Counted from the first letter of the stretch, positions 42,284-50,240 are shown. The stretch is 64,000 nt of DNA from Actinomycetospora endophytica (GCF_021026375.1 NZ_JAJNDB010000003.1:62001-126000); one strand, 5' to 3'. Numbers and translations: made by a program. The notes: generated by a model not told the origin, from the sequence alone.

Positions 42284-43053
42284 CCCCGGACGGCGTCGAC
42301 GAACAGCACGACGGCGAGCACCAGCCCGGCGACGGCGATCCCGATCCGCAGCACCGCCGGCGGGAGCCGCCGCGCGATGGCCGGACCGGTGTAGTTCCCG
42401 ACGAGCAGCCCGGCCGCCAGCGGGATCGCGGCACTCCACACCACGTCGCCGAGCACGACGAACCCGATCGCGGCCACCGCGTTCGAGGCCCCGAGCAGGA
42501 CGTTCTTGACGGCGTTGACGCGCACCAGGGTGTCGGCGAGAAGCCGCGAGAGCAGGGCCAGCATCAACACCCCGGCGGCGGCGCCGAAGTACCCGGAGTA
42601 GACGCCGATCGCGATCGCGCCCACCACCGTGGCGGGCCCCGGCGTGCCGTCGGCGCGCGCGGTGCCCGCCGCCGCGGGCCGGGGCGGGCGCAGCAGCACC
42701 AGCGACGACCCGGCCACGAGGAACGGGACGATCAGGGCGAAGGTGTCCGACGGCGTCAGGAGCACGAGCGCCCCGCCGATCACCCCGCCGAGCACGGTCA
42801 ACGGGAGCAGTCGCAGGACCCGCGCCCGCTGCCCGCGCAGCTCGGGACGGGAGCTGACGATCGCGCCCACGCTCGACGTGGCGAGGGCGATGGTGTTCGC
42901 CTGGTTCGCGACCGTCGGCGGCAGCCCGACCGCCAGCAGCGCGGGGTAGGAGAACAGCGACGCGAGCCCGGCCATCGATCCCGAGAGCCCGGCCGCGACG
43001 CCGGCGAGGACGAGCAGCACGGGGGCGGGGAGCACGCCGTCATCGGAGCACAC
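42280..43053 (-). CDS. TauE/SafE-type sulfite/organoanion exporter
   Basis: A 257-aa, eight-helix membrane protein of the TauE/SafE family. LLVLAGVAAGLSGSMAGLASLFSYPALLAVGLPPTVANQANTIAL and IAIGVYSGYFGAAAGVLMLALLS carry the two family repeats with conserved Gly-rich turns; VRVNAVKNVLLGASNAVAAIGFV is typical. It probably exports sulfite, sulfonates or similar anions. The start is uncertain among GTG 43062, 43053 and 43035. It is divergent from the S4 protein gene. Confidence 0.88.
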   Translation of the reverse strand: MCSDDGVLPAPVLLVLAGVAAGLSGSMAGLASLFSYPALLAVGLPPTVANQANTIALATSSVGAIVSSRPELRGQRARVLRLLPLTVLGGVIGGALVLLTPSDTFALIVPFLVAGSSLVLLRPPRPAAAGTARADGTPGPATVVGAIAIGVYSGYFGAAAGVLMLALLSRLLADTLVRVNAVKNVLLGASNAVAAIGFVVLGDVVWSAAIPLAAGLLVGNYTGPAIARRLPPAVLRIGIAVAGLVLAVVLFVDAVRG

Positions 43054-43081
43054 CGCGCTCACTGGGAGACTGCGGTGGTGG

Positions 43082-43321
43082 GTGAGATCGCCAGTGGGTG
43101 AGCGCACGCCGGTCCGCGACGTCGAGGTGGCCGGCACGATCCGTCTCGGCCAGTTCCTCAAGCTCTCGGGGCTCGTGGAGCACGGGGCCGACGCGAAGGA
43201 CGTCGTGGCCGCGGGCGAGGTGACCGTGAACGGCAGGTCGGAGACCCGCCGCGGCCGCCAGCTCACCGCGGGTGACGTGGTGGCGTTCGGCGGAGACCGC
43301 GCTCGGGTGGCCGACGCCTGA
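43082..43321 (+). CDS. S4-domain RNA-binding protein (YbcJ-like)
   Basis: A 79-aa protein made almost entirely of one S4 domain: IRLGQFLKLSGLVEHGADAKDVVAAGEVTVNGRSETRRGRQLTAGDVVAF. The order LGQFLKLSGLV ... GEVxVNG ... RRGRKL matches YbcJ-type RNA-binding proteins of bacteria. GTG 43082 is taken; GTG 43094 is possible. It is divergent from the TauE-type exporter gene and precedes a 393-bp region with no recognised gene. Confidence 0.87.
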   Translation: MRSPVGERTPVRDVEVAGTIRLGQFLKLSGLVEHGADAKDVVAAGEVTVNGRSETRRGRQLTAGDVVAFGGDRARVADA

Positions 43322-43714
43322 TCGCGGATCTTGTGAGCTTATGCAACGAAACCCGGGGGCGACGTCCCGGCGGACCGGGTGGAACGACGACGACCCCGGG
43401 CTCCGCCGAGATGAGCCCTGCCGAGAGGTCAGAGGCAAGGCCACCTGTAGCGTAGCCCTCTCCGGCCTCCGAGGGTGAAGTGAGCCACCTCGGGTCACCG
43501 GAACGGCCGAGCACTGATGGCCACGGAGCACGAGCCGATCGGTTGTCCCCCGACGGCACCAGCTCCGTAGCCCGCTCGGCCCTACGTCTCGCAGCGGCGC
43601 GTGACGCGGTCTACGCAGGGTTACCCGCAAGGCCCTGACCGCCGTACCGTGACGTGATCCGTTCGTGTCTCGGCGAGGGGGCATCACACGGAGTACGGGA
43701 AGTAGGCACTCGGC
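43322..43714. other. 393-bp intergenic region, no gene recognised
   Basis: I see no supported CDS and no riboswitch or RNA family that I can name. The region is rich in potential stems, including CCTCCGAGGG near 43468. CTTATGCAAC occurs near 43337, and the last bases (near 43707) could form a promoter for the DUF742 gene. The length and structure could fit a small RNA or a long leader. Confidence 0.4.
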
Positions 43715-44602
43715 GTGACTGACGAGAGCAGCGAGACCGGGCGCCGCTCGCGGTTGCGTCGCCGGCAGGGGATCGGTCGCACCGGGGCGCGATTCCCCAC
43801 CGTCGACGACGACCCCGCTGCACCGGACGACCGGGCGCCCGATCCCGGTCGGGAGATCGCCCCGCCCGTCCCCGACGCCCGGTCCGGCGCCGACCCGCTC
43901 GTCGGCCGCACCGGTGCCCGGTTCAACTCCCGCGCCCGCCGCGGCCGCCGTGACCAGCCCGCCGCGCCGCTCGCGCTGCCGCCGGGCCCGTCCGCGTCGT
44001 CGGCACCGTCGCCGTCGATGCCCCCGGTCCCCACGGGCGGGGAGCTCGACCCCGACCCGTACGTCGGCCGCACCGGGGCCCGCTTCGACTCCCGGGCCCG
44101 CCGGGCGCGGCGTGACGCCGATCGCCAGGCGGCCGAGGACGCCGTCGTCCCGCGCCAGGCCGCCCCGGTCGGCCGTCGGGGCGACTTCCCGCCCCCGCTG
44201 CCCGACGACGCGCCCACCGCCCCGCTGCACCTCGCCGAGCTGCGCAACCGCGTGGAGGGCATCGAGCCCCGGGTGTCCGTGCGGCCGTACGTGCGGACCC
44301 GCGGACGGACCCGCGCGCGGACCGACCTGCGCGTCGAGACCCTCGTGTCGATCCCCTCGCCGCGCCCCGCGCTCGAGGACCCGGAGCACCGCACGATCGG
44401 GGAGCTGTGCGACGGCCCCCGCTCGGTGGCCGAGGTCGCCGCGCTGATGCAGGTGCCGCTCGGCGTCGCACGCGTCCTCATCGGCGACATGGCCGACGAG
44501 GGCACGCTGACGGTCCACCCGACGGTCGACACCCTGAGCCCGGGACGCGGGCCGGACCGCGCGGTGATGAACCGCGTCCTGCGGGGGCTGCACCGGCTCT
44601 GA
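43715..44602 (+). CDS. DUF742 domain protein with three GRTGARF repeats
   Basis: A 295-aa protein. The C-terminal domain (about residues 190-295) matches DUF742: VRPYVRTRGRTRARTDLRVE, then PEHRTIGELCDGPRSVAEVAALMQVPLGVARVLIGDMADEGTLTVH. The N-terminal 185 residues are Pro/Arg/Asp rich and contain (I/V)GRTGARF three times (20-27, 63-70, 117-124), the last two extended to NSRARRGRR and DSRARRARR. DUF742 proteins usually occur in conservons with a sensor kinase, a roadblock protein and a GTPase; none is adjacent here. Start GTG 43715. A role in a signalling complex is inferred from the family only. Confidence 0.83.
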   Translation: MTDESSETGRRSRLRRRQGIGRTGARFPTVDDDPAAPDDRAPDPGREIAPPVPDARSGADPLVGRTGARFNSRARRGRRDQPAAPLALPPGPSASSAPSPSMPPVPTGGELDPDPYVGRTGARFDSRARRARRDADRQAAEDAVVPRQAAPVGRRGDFPPPLPDDAPTAPLHLAELRNRVEGIEPRVSVRPYVRTRGRTRARTDLRVETLVSIPSPRPALEDPEHRTIGELCDGPRSVAEVAALMQVPLGVARVLIGDMADEGTLTVHPTVDTLSPGRGPDRAVMNRVLRGLHRL

Positions 44603-44657
44603 GTGCCCGTTCCCGACGACGTGGCCGGGGCCGGTCCCGCGCGGCACGATGGACGGC

Positions 44658-45662
44658 ATGGCCACGGCGATCACCCCGCGTCTCACCGGATACGCGCACG
44701 GCGGGGGGTGCGCCTGCAAGATCCCGCCGGGTGAGCTGGAGTCGGTGGTGCGCGGGCTGACGCCCTCGCCGACGACGGAGCGGGTGGGCGAGCTCGTCGT
44801 CGGGCTGGAGGACGGCGACGACGCCGCCGCGGTGACCATCCGCGACGGGCTCGCACTGATCGCCACGACCGACTTCTTCACCCCGGTCGTCGACGACCCC
44901 TACGACTGGGGCCGCATCGCCGCGGCCAACGCCCTGTCCGACGTCTACGCCATGGGCGGGCGCCCCGTCGTCGCGCTCAACCTGCTGTGCTGGCCGCGCG
45001 ACGTGCTGCCCTACGACCTGGCCGCCGAGGTCCTGCGCGGCGGGCTCGCCGTCGCCGACCTCGCGGGCTGCCACGTCGCGGGCGGGCACTCCGTCGACGA
45101 CCCCGAGCCCAAGTACGGCATGGCCGTGACCGGGACCGCGGACCCGGCGGCACTGATCCGCAACGACGCCGGGCGCGCCGGCCTGCCGCTCTCGCTGACC
45201 AAGCCGCTCGGCCTGGGCGTCCTGAACAACCGGCACAAGCAGACCGGTGAGGTCTTCGCGCACGCCGTCGAGACCATGGCGGGCCTCAACGCCGAGGCGT
45301 CGGCGGCGGCCGTCGCGGCGGGGATCGTCGCGGGGACCGACGTCACCGGGTTCGGTCTGCTCGGCCACGCCTACAAGCTGGCGCGTGCCTCGGGCGTCAC
45401 CGCGGTGATCGACAGCAGCGCGGTGCCCTATCTCGACGGCGCCCGCGAGGCGGCCCGCGAGGGGTTCGTCTCCGGCGGGACGCGGCGGAACCTGGACTGG
45501 GTCGCCCCGGAGACCGACTTCGGGTCGGTCGGCGAGGACGACCGGCTGCTGCTCGCGGACGCGCAGACCTCGGGCGGCCTGCTGCTGGTCGGTGAGATCC
45601 CGGGCGCGCCGGTGATCGGCGAGCTGGTCGCCTCCGGCGACAAGAGCCTCCGGCTCATGTGA
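44658..45662 (+). CDS. selD: Selenide, water dikinase
   Basis: A 334-aa enzyme making selenophosphate from selenide and ATP for selenocysteine or selenouridine synthesis. GYAHGGGCACKI (Cys18 and Lys21) is the catalytic loop, with Cys in place of Sec. IATTDFFTPVVDDPYDWGRIAAANALSDVYAMGG (metal Asp residues), GGHSVDDPEPKYGMAVTG, TDVTGFGLLGHAYKLARASG and the late QTSGGLLL complete the family pattern. ATG 44658 is 7 nt after CACGAT; ATG 44649 is upstream in frame. No selA, selB or tRNA-Sec is in the window. The final Met and the TGA lie in copy 2 of the 46-bp palindrome. Confidence 0.94.
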   Translation: MATAITPRLTGYAHGGGCACKIPPGELESVVRGLTPSPTTERVGELVVGLEDGDDAAAVTIRDGLALIATTDFFTPVVDDPYDWGRIAAANALSDVYAMGGRPVVALNLLCWPRDVLPYDLAAEVLRGGLAVADLAGCHVAGGHSVDDPEPKYGMAVTGTADPAALIRNDAGRAGLPLSLTKPLGLGVLNNRHKQTGEVFAHAVETMAGLNAEASAAAVAAGIVAGTDVTGFGLLGHAYKLARASGVTAVIDSSAVPYLDGAREAAREGFVSGGTRRNLDWVAPETDFGSVGEDDRLLLADAQTSGGLLLVGEIPGAPVIGELVASGDKSLRLM

Positions 45663-45701
45663 ACGATTGTGGTCGCTCCAGCGACCACAATCGTTCACAT
45701 G
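45656..45701. repeat. 46-bp perfect palindrome, copy 2
   Basis: Two perfect 22-nt arms flank a CC centre. The left arm begins CATGTGAACGATTGTGGTCG and the right arm is its reverse complement, ending ATCGTTCACATG. It contains the last Met codon and TGA stop of selD at its left end and the ATG start of the MDR oxidoreductase at its right end. It shares sequence and geometry with copy 1 at 36227-36272. Confidence 0.85.
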
Positions 45702-46616
45702 CGCAGCTACATCACCGACCCGGACGCGCCCCGCGGGCTGCGGCTCGACGACTCCGCCCCGGACCCCGACCCCGCTCCGGGCGAGGCCGTGATCGCCGTC
45801 GAGGCCTTCGGGATCAACCGCGGCGAGCTCGCCCTGCTCACGGTCCGCGACCGGGACTGGCGGCCCGGGCAGGACGTCGCGGGCACCGTCGTCACCCCGG
45901 CCGCGGACGGCACCGGACCCGGCGCGGGGACCCGGGTCGTCGCGATCGTCGACGGCGGCGGCTGGTCGGAGCGGGTCGCGTGCCCGACGAACCGGCTCGC
46001 CCCGATCGACGACGCGGTCGCCGCCGTCGACGCCGCGGCCCTCCCGATCGCCGGGCTCACCGCGCTGCGGGCGCTGCGCGAGGGCGGCTCGCTGCTGGGG
46101 GAGCGGGTGCTGGTGACGGCGGCGACCGGTGCGGTCGGGCAGTTCGCGATCCAGCTGGCCCGGGCCGCGGGCGCCCGGGTGACCGCGCTCGTGAGCCGTC
46201 CGGAGTCCGCCGACGAGGCGCGGGCGGCCGGGGCGCACGTCGTCGTCACCGACCTCGGAGACGGTCCCGGCGGGTACCGGCTGGTCTGCGACGGTGCGGG
46301 CGGCGACGTGCTGCGCGAGGCGCTGCACCACCTCGCCCCGCACGGCGTCATCGCCACGTACGGCGCGATGGCAGGCAGGACCGAGCTCGGCCTGGCCGAC
46401 CTGCTCTCCGTCGCCAACCCCCGCATCGTCGGGCTCGTGCACTCCGAGCCGCCCGAGCTGCGCGGCGCCGACCTCGGGGTGCTGGCCGACCTGGTGGCGT
46501 CCGGGGCGCTGCGCCCGCGGATCGGGCGCGACGGCGACTGGTCCGAGGTTCGCGAGGTCCTCGATGCCATGGCGGGGCAGCAGGTGCGCGGGAAGGTGGT
46601 GCTGCGTGTCTCGTAG
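45699..46616 (+). CDS. MDR-family oxidoreductase (quinone reductase-like)
   Basis: A 305-aa medium-chain dehydrogenase/reductase. An N-terminal GroES-like domain (EAVIAVEAFGINRGELALL, DVAGTVV) is followed by a Rossmann domain with AATGAVGQFAIQLARAAGARVTALVS, the NADPH motif of quinone oxidoreductases without structural zinc. The C terminus DAMAGQQVRGKVVLRVS is typical. ATG 45699 is the last codon of the 46-bp palindrome, which probably controls or affects its translation. The frame is the same as selD, with 12 codons between its TGA and this ATG. Substrate unknown. Confidence 0.88.
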   Translation: MRSYITDPDAPRGLRLDDSAPDPDPAPGEAVIAVEAFGINRGELALLTVRDRDWRPGQDVAGTVVTPAADGTGPGAGTRVVAIVDGGGWSERVACPTNRLAPIDDAVAAVDAAALPIAGLTALRALREGGSLLGERVLVTAATGAVGQFAIQLARAAGARVTALVSRPESADEARAAGAHVVVTDLGDGPGGYRLVCDGAGGDVLREALHHLAPHGVIATYGAMAGRTELGLADLLSVANPRIVGLVHSEPPELRGADLGVLADLVASGALRPRIGRDGDWSEVREVLDAMAGQQVRGKVVLRVS

Positions 46617-46664
46617 GGGCTCCGCGCGTGACCTTTCCGGCGGCGCGACCTACCGTCGGCGGAC

Positions 46665-47408
46665 GTGAGCGAACGCGCAGCCATCGTCACCGGATCCGCC
46701 AGCGGCATCGGCCGCGCCGTCGTCGACCGGCTGGTCGCCGACGGCTGGCAGGTGCTCGGGGTGGACCTCGAGGAACCCGACCTCAAGGGCGCGGAGGGGC
46801 TCGGCGCCGACCTCACGACCCGCGAGGGCAACAAGGCCGCCGTCGACATCGCCCTCCAGCACTTCGGCCGGATCGACCTGGTGGTGCCCAACGCCGGGTT
46901 CCAGTACGTCGCGCCGGTCGAGGAGTTCCCCGAGGAGCGCTGGGACGCGCTGCTGGCCATCCTGCTGACCAGCCCGTTCCTGCTCGCCAAGTACTCCTGG
47001 GAGGCGCTGCGCGCGGCCCCGGAGGGCGGGCGGTTCATCCCGGTCGCCTCCGCGCACGCGCTCGCGGCGAGCCCGTACAAGGCCGGCTACGTCTCGGCGA
47101 AGCACGGCGTGCTGGGCCTGGTGAAGACGCTCGCGCTCGAGGGCGCCACGGACGGGATCACCGCCGCCGCGGTCTGCCCCGGCTACGTGCGCACGCCGCT
47201 GGTGGAGAAGCAGATCGCCGACCAGGCCAAGGCCCACGGCATCAGCGAGGACCGGGTGATCGAGGAGGTCATCCTCACCCCGCACGCCCGCAAGGACCTC
47301 ATCGAGCCCAGCGACGTGGCCGACGTCGTCGCGTTCCTCACGACGCCCGCGGGACGCACGTTCACCGGCGCGCCCGTGACCATGGACATGGGATGGACCG
47401 CGCGCTGA
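46665..47408 (+). CDS. 3-hydroxybutyrate dehydrogenase-like SDR
   Basis: A 247-aa SDR closest in text to D-3-hydroxybutyrate dehydrogenases. Markers: AAIVTGSASGIGRAVVDRL, VVPNAGFQYVAPVEEFPEERWDALLAI, PVASAHALAASPYKAGYVSAKHGVLGLVKTLALE (Ser, Tyr, Lys), AVCPGYVRTPLVEKQIADQAKAHGISEDRVIEEVIL and the tail TGAPVTMDMGWTAR, which agrees with BDH-family tails (GGWTAQ). It would convert 3-hydroxybutyrate to acetoacetate with NAD+. GTG 46665 is 48 nt after the MDR gene's stop. The substrate assignment is a good family inference but not proven. Confidence 0.88.
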   Translation: MSERAAIVTGSASGIGRAVVDRLVADGWQVLGVDLEEPDLKGAEGLGADLTTREGNKAAVDIALQHFGRIDLVVPNAGFQYVAPVEEFPEERWDALLAILLTSPFLLAKYSWEALRAAPEGGRFIPVASAHALAASPYKAGYVSAKHGVLGLVKTLALEGATDGITAAAVCPGYVRTPLVEKQIADQAKAHGISEDRVIEEVILTPHARKDLIEPSDVADVVAFLTTPAGRTFTGAPVTMDMGWTAR

Positions 47409-47433
47409 GCGAACCTGCGTCAGACTGCCCGCC

Positions 47434-48024
47434 GTGACGATCCGCGAGATCGCCGCCGAGCGGTGGCTGACGGTGCCCAACCTGCTGTCGGTGGTCCGGC
47501 TGGCGGGGGTGCCGGTCTTCCTGTGGCTGCTGCTCGGCCCCCGTGCGGACGGCTGGGCGCTGGTCGTGCTGGTGATCTCCGGGATCACCGACTACCTCGA
47601 CGGCAAGCTCGCCCGCTGGCTCGACCAGTACAGCCGGCTGGGGGAGGCGCTCGACCCGCTCGCCGACCGGCTCTACACCCTCGCGGCCCTGGTGGCCTTC
47701 GTCGTGCGGGACATCGTGCCGTGGTGGGTGGTGGTGCTGATCGTCGGGCGGGACGTCGTGGTCTCCGCGGCCCTGCCGCTGCTGCGCCGCAAGGGCTACC
47801 TCGCGTTCCCGGTGCTCTACCTCGGCAAGGCCGCGACGCTGTGCCTGCTCTACGCCTTCCCGCTGCTGCTGCTCGCGCAGATGGACTGGCCGGGCGCGGC
47901 GGCGACTCGACCGGTCGCGCTCGCGTTCACGGTGTGGGGCATCACGTTGCACCTCTATTCGGGCGCCCTCTACGTCGTCCAGCTGGTGCAGACACCTCCC
48001 CGGACGGCGAGCGCCCCGGCCTGA
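47434..48024 (+). CDS. CDP-alcohol phosphatidyltransferase (PgsA-like)
   Basis: A 196-aa, about six-helix membrane enzyme. The signature D-G-x(2)-A-R-x(8)-G-x(3)-D-x(3)-D reads DGKLARWLDQYSRLGEALDPLAD around residues 53-75. The N terminus LTVPNLLSVVRLAGVPVFLWLL is typical of PgsA and cardiolipin synthase types, which exchange CMP from CDP-diacylglycerol for an alcohol phosphate. In mycobacteria a pgsA gene lies upstream of gcvH-garA (Rv1822 next to Rv1826-Rv1827), so this position is conserved. Start GTG 47434. Confidence 0.92.
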   Translation: MTIREIAAERWLTVPNLLSVVRLAGVPVFLWLLLGPRADGWALVVLVISGITDYLDGKLARWLDQYSRLGEALDPLADRLYTLAALVAFVVRDIVPWWVVVLIVGRDVVVSAALPLLRRKGYLAFPVLYLGKAATLCLLYAFPLLLLAQMDWPGAAATRPVALAFTVWGITLHLYSGALYVVQLVQTPPRTASAPA

Positions 48025-48123
48025 GGCGCCGTTTGCCCCGGTCAGTGGGTCCCTCTACGCTCGCCGCCGCCGTTGACGATCACCGTCGGCGCGCCCCCAT
48101 CACCGAGGACGAGGGAGTCGAGC

Positions 48124-48510
48124 GTGGTCCCCGAGGGTCTGCAGTACACCGCCGAGCACGAATGGGTCGCCACGGCGGAGGACGAGGGGACCGTGCGCGT
48201 CGGGATCACCGACTACGCCCAGGACCAGCTCGGCGACGTCGTGTTCGTGCAGCTGCCGACCGTCGCCGAGACGGTCTCGGCCGGCGACTCGATCGCGGAG
48301 GTCGAGTCCACCAAGTCGGTCTCGGAGATCTACGCGCCGCTGGCCGGTGAGATCACCGCGGTGAACGAGGCGCTCGGCGACACCCCGGAGCAGCTGAACT
48401 CCGACCCCTACGGCGCGGGCTGGATGTTCGAGATGCGTCCGTCGGACCCGGGAGCGCTCTCCGAGCTGCTCGACGCGTCGGCGTACCAGGCGGTCATCGA
48501 CGGGGAGTGA
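48124..48510 (+). CDS. gcvH: Glycine cleavage system H protein
   Basis: A 128-aa lipoyl carrier protein. YTAEHEWVATAEDEGTVRVGITDYAQDQLGDVVFVQLP and the lipoyl segment EVESTKSVSEIYAP place the modified Lys at residue 64. PYGAGWMFEMRPSDP is the usual C-terminal strand region. It shuttles the aminomethyl group between GcvP, GcvT and GcvL. GTG 48124 has GAGGGAG upstream; I rejected GTG/ATG starts further up. It opens the gcvH-garA-ftsR-nuclease-resR-gcvP block; a strong hairpin follows the stop. Confidence 0.95.
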   Translation: MVPEGLQYTAEHEWVATAEDEGTVRVGITDYAQDQLGDVVFVQLPTVAETVSAGDSIAEVESTKSVSEIYAPLAGEITAVNEALGDTPEQLNSDPYGAGWMFEMRPSDPGALSELLDASAYQAVIDGE

Positions 48511-48525
48511 CTCGCCGTCGGCAGT

Positions 48526-48566
48526 GGTCGACGGTCGGTGACCGAACCGGTCACGGCCCGTCGACC
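48526..48566 (+). terminator. Hairpin terminator after gcvH
   Basis: GGTCGACGGTCGGTGACCG (48526-48544) pairs with 48548-48566 over 19 positions with two mismatches and a 3-nt loop, beginning 16 nt after the gcvH stop. It lacks a T run. It probably separates gcvH from garA transcription. Confidence 0.7.
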
Positions 48567-48760
48567 CCGGCCCCGGCCTGCGCGGGAACCACGAGGCGGG
48601 ACCGACCCACGGGGCAGCGGTGACGCACGGTACCGTGACCACCACCTCGTCGCGGCGCCCCGAGCAGGGCGTATCACGGGACGTGGGACCCACCCCCGGG
48701 CTCGGCTCGGTGGGGCCCCGAACGGCAGTTCCAGCAGACGAGCATCGACGGAGGAGCACG

Positions 48761-49234
48761 GTGAGCACAGGCGGTCCGGTCCCCCCCGAACGTCAGGGTG
48801 AGACGACGTCGGTCTTCCGGGCCGACTTCCTCGCCGAGTCCGACGCGGACACCCGCGGAGGAGGCGGCGTCTCCGGCGTCGACTCGCTGCCCGCCGGGTC
48901 CGCACTGCTGGTGGTCAAGCGCGGCCCGAACGCCGGATCCCGCTTCCTGCTCGACCGCGACACCACCAGCGCGGGTCGGCACCCCGACAGCGACATCTTC
49001 CTCGACGACGTGACCGTCTCCCGGCGCCACGCCGAGTTCCGGCGCGACGGCGCGGAGTTCGTCGTCGTCGACGTCGGCAGCCTGAACGGCACCTACGTCA
49101 ACCGGGAGCCGGTGGACACCGCCGTGCTCGCGAACGGCGACGAGGTGCAGATCGGCAAGTTCCGCCTGGTCTTCCTGACCGGGCCGCGCGACGCCGGCTC
49201 CACCGGCCAGGGGGCCGGACCGGAGTTCTCGTGA
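48761..49234 (+). CDS. garA: FHA-domain regulator GarA
   Basis: A 157-aa FHA protein. The N-terminal ETTSVFRADF motif (Thr15-Thr16) is the phosphorylation site for the Ser/Thr kinases PknB and PknG in mycobacterial GarA and corynebacterial OdhI. The FHA domain carries SALLVVKRGPNAGSRFLLDRDTTSAGRHPDSDIFLDDVTVSRRHAEFR (GR-x-x-S/SRRH) and GSLNGTYVNREPVD. Unphosphorylated GarA inhibits 2-oxoglutarate dehydrogenase and glutamate dehydrogenase. GTG 48761 has GGAGGAGC 5 nt upstream. The gene order matches mycobacteria. Confidence 0.95.
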   Translation: MSTGGPVPPERQGETTSVFRADFLAESDADTRGGGGVSGVDSLPAGSALLVVKRGPNAGSRFLLDRDTTSAGRHPDSDIFLDDVTVSRRHAEFRRDGAEFVVVDVGSLNGTYVNREPVDTAVLANGDEVQIGKFRLVFLTGPRDAGSTGQGAGPEFS

Positions 49235-49239
49235 GCGGG

Positions 49240-49287
49240 GCGAGCGCAGCGACGGGGAGAACGGTCGCGGCGAGCGAAGCGACGGGG
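49240..49287 (+). repeat. Direct repeat of GCGAGCGMAGCGACGGGG
   Basis: An 18-bp unit occurs at 49240-49257 and 49270-49287 with one mismatch, filling almost the whole gap between garA and ftsR. This GAGCG-AGCGA type of short intergenic repeat is common in high-GC actinomycetes. Its role is unknown. Confidence 0.6.
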
Positions 49288-49292
49288 GTTCG

Positions 49293-50240
49293 ATGACGGC
49301 GGCCGGGCTTCCTCAGGGCGCCGGCAGTGCGCTGTCCATCGGGTCGGTCCTCGACGCCCTACGCGACGACTTCCCCGAGATCACGATCTCCAAGATCCGG
49401 TTCCTGGAGTCCGAGGGCCTGATCTCGCCGGCACGCACGCCGTCGGGGTATCGGCAGTTCTCGCACGCCGACATCCAGCGGCTGCGGTTCGTGCTCTCGG
49501 CCCAGCGGGACCACTACCTCCCGCTCAAGGTCATCCGGGCCAAGCTCGAGGAGTTCGACCGCGCGCCCACCGCGGAGGGCCCGGTGCTCACCGCGTCGGC
49601 CGACACCGTGAGCCCGGCCGAGGCGCTGTCCGAGACCGAGATCGCAGCCCCCGAGACCGGCGGTCCCGGTGGCGGTGGGCCGGTCGGTGGTGGGTCCGGC
49701 GGCTCCGGTGGTGGCGACGGCGGTGACGGCCGCCGGTTCGGCCGGGTGCCCGACCCGCGGGCGATGCGCCAGCGCGGCGGCCTCATGGCGGTCGGCCCCA
49801 CGGGGGATCCCGTGGACGACGACCCGGACCGTGCCGTCCCCGCGGACGCCGGTGCCGGACCCGACGTCGTCGAGGGCGTGGACCGCGAGACGGTGCTCGC
49901 CGAGGACGGCGTCGACGAGGCGCTGCTGACCTCGCTCGAGCACCACGGGATCCTCCGCCCGGACGTCACCGGCCGTTACGAGCCGGAGGCCCCGGTGATC
50001 GCGCGGACGGCCGCCTCGCTGGCCGCCCTCGGCGTGGAGCCCCGCCTGCTGCGGGGGCTGCGCGCGGGGGCCGACCGCGAGGTCGGACTGCTCACCCAGC
50101 TCGTCACCCCGGTGGCGCGCGGGCGGGCTCCGGAGGCCTCGCGGCACGCCCGTGAGCTGTCCGGGGAGCTCGCGAGCCTCTCGGGCCGGCTGCACGCCCT
50201 GCTCGTCGGTTCCGGCCTGCGGCACGGCCTGCGCCGCTGA
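49293..50240 (+). CDS. ftsR: MerR-family regulator FtsR-like
   Basis: A 315-aa MerR-family regulator. The helix-turn-helix lies near residues 14-80: SIGSVLDALRDDFPEITISKIRFLESEGLISPARTPSGYRQFSHADIQRLRFVLSAQRDHYLPL. A Gly-rich linker (GGPGGGGPVGGGSGGSGGGDGG) separates it from a C-terminal helical domain. It matches mycobacterial Rv1828 and corynebacterial FtsR, which regulates ftsZ and cell division, by sequence type and by position between garA and the bifunctional nuclease gene. Start ATG 49293. The linker is longer than in relatives. Confidence 0.92.
   Translation: MTAAGLPQGAGSALSIGSVLDALRDDFPEITISKIRFLESEGLISPARTPSGYRQFSHADIQRLRFVLSAQRDHYLPLKVIRAKLEEFDRAPTAEGPVLTASADTVSPAEALSETEIAAPETGGPGGGGPVGGGSGGSGGGDGGDGRRFGRVPDPRAMRQRGGLMAVGPTGDPVDDDPDRAVPADAGAGPDVVEGVDRETVLAEDGVDEALLTSLEHHGILRPDVTGRYEPEAPVIARTAASLAALGVEPRLLRGLRAGADREVGLLTQLVTPVARGRAPEASRHARELSGELASLSGRLHALLVGSGLRHGLRR

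Noticed and set aside
45660..45701. SECIS-like readthrough: TGA of selD followed by a strong hairpin and an in-frame downstream gene
   Set aside because: The palindrome includes the TGA itself, the apical loop is only a few bases, and the homologous copy at 36227 has its downstream gene out of frame. A palindromic element is the better explanation.
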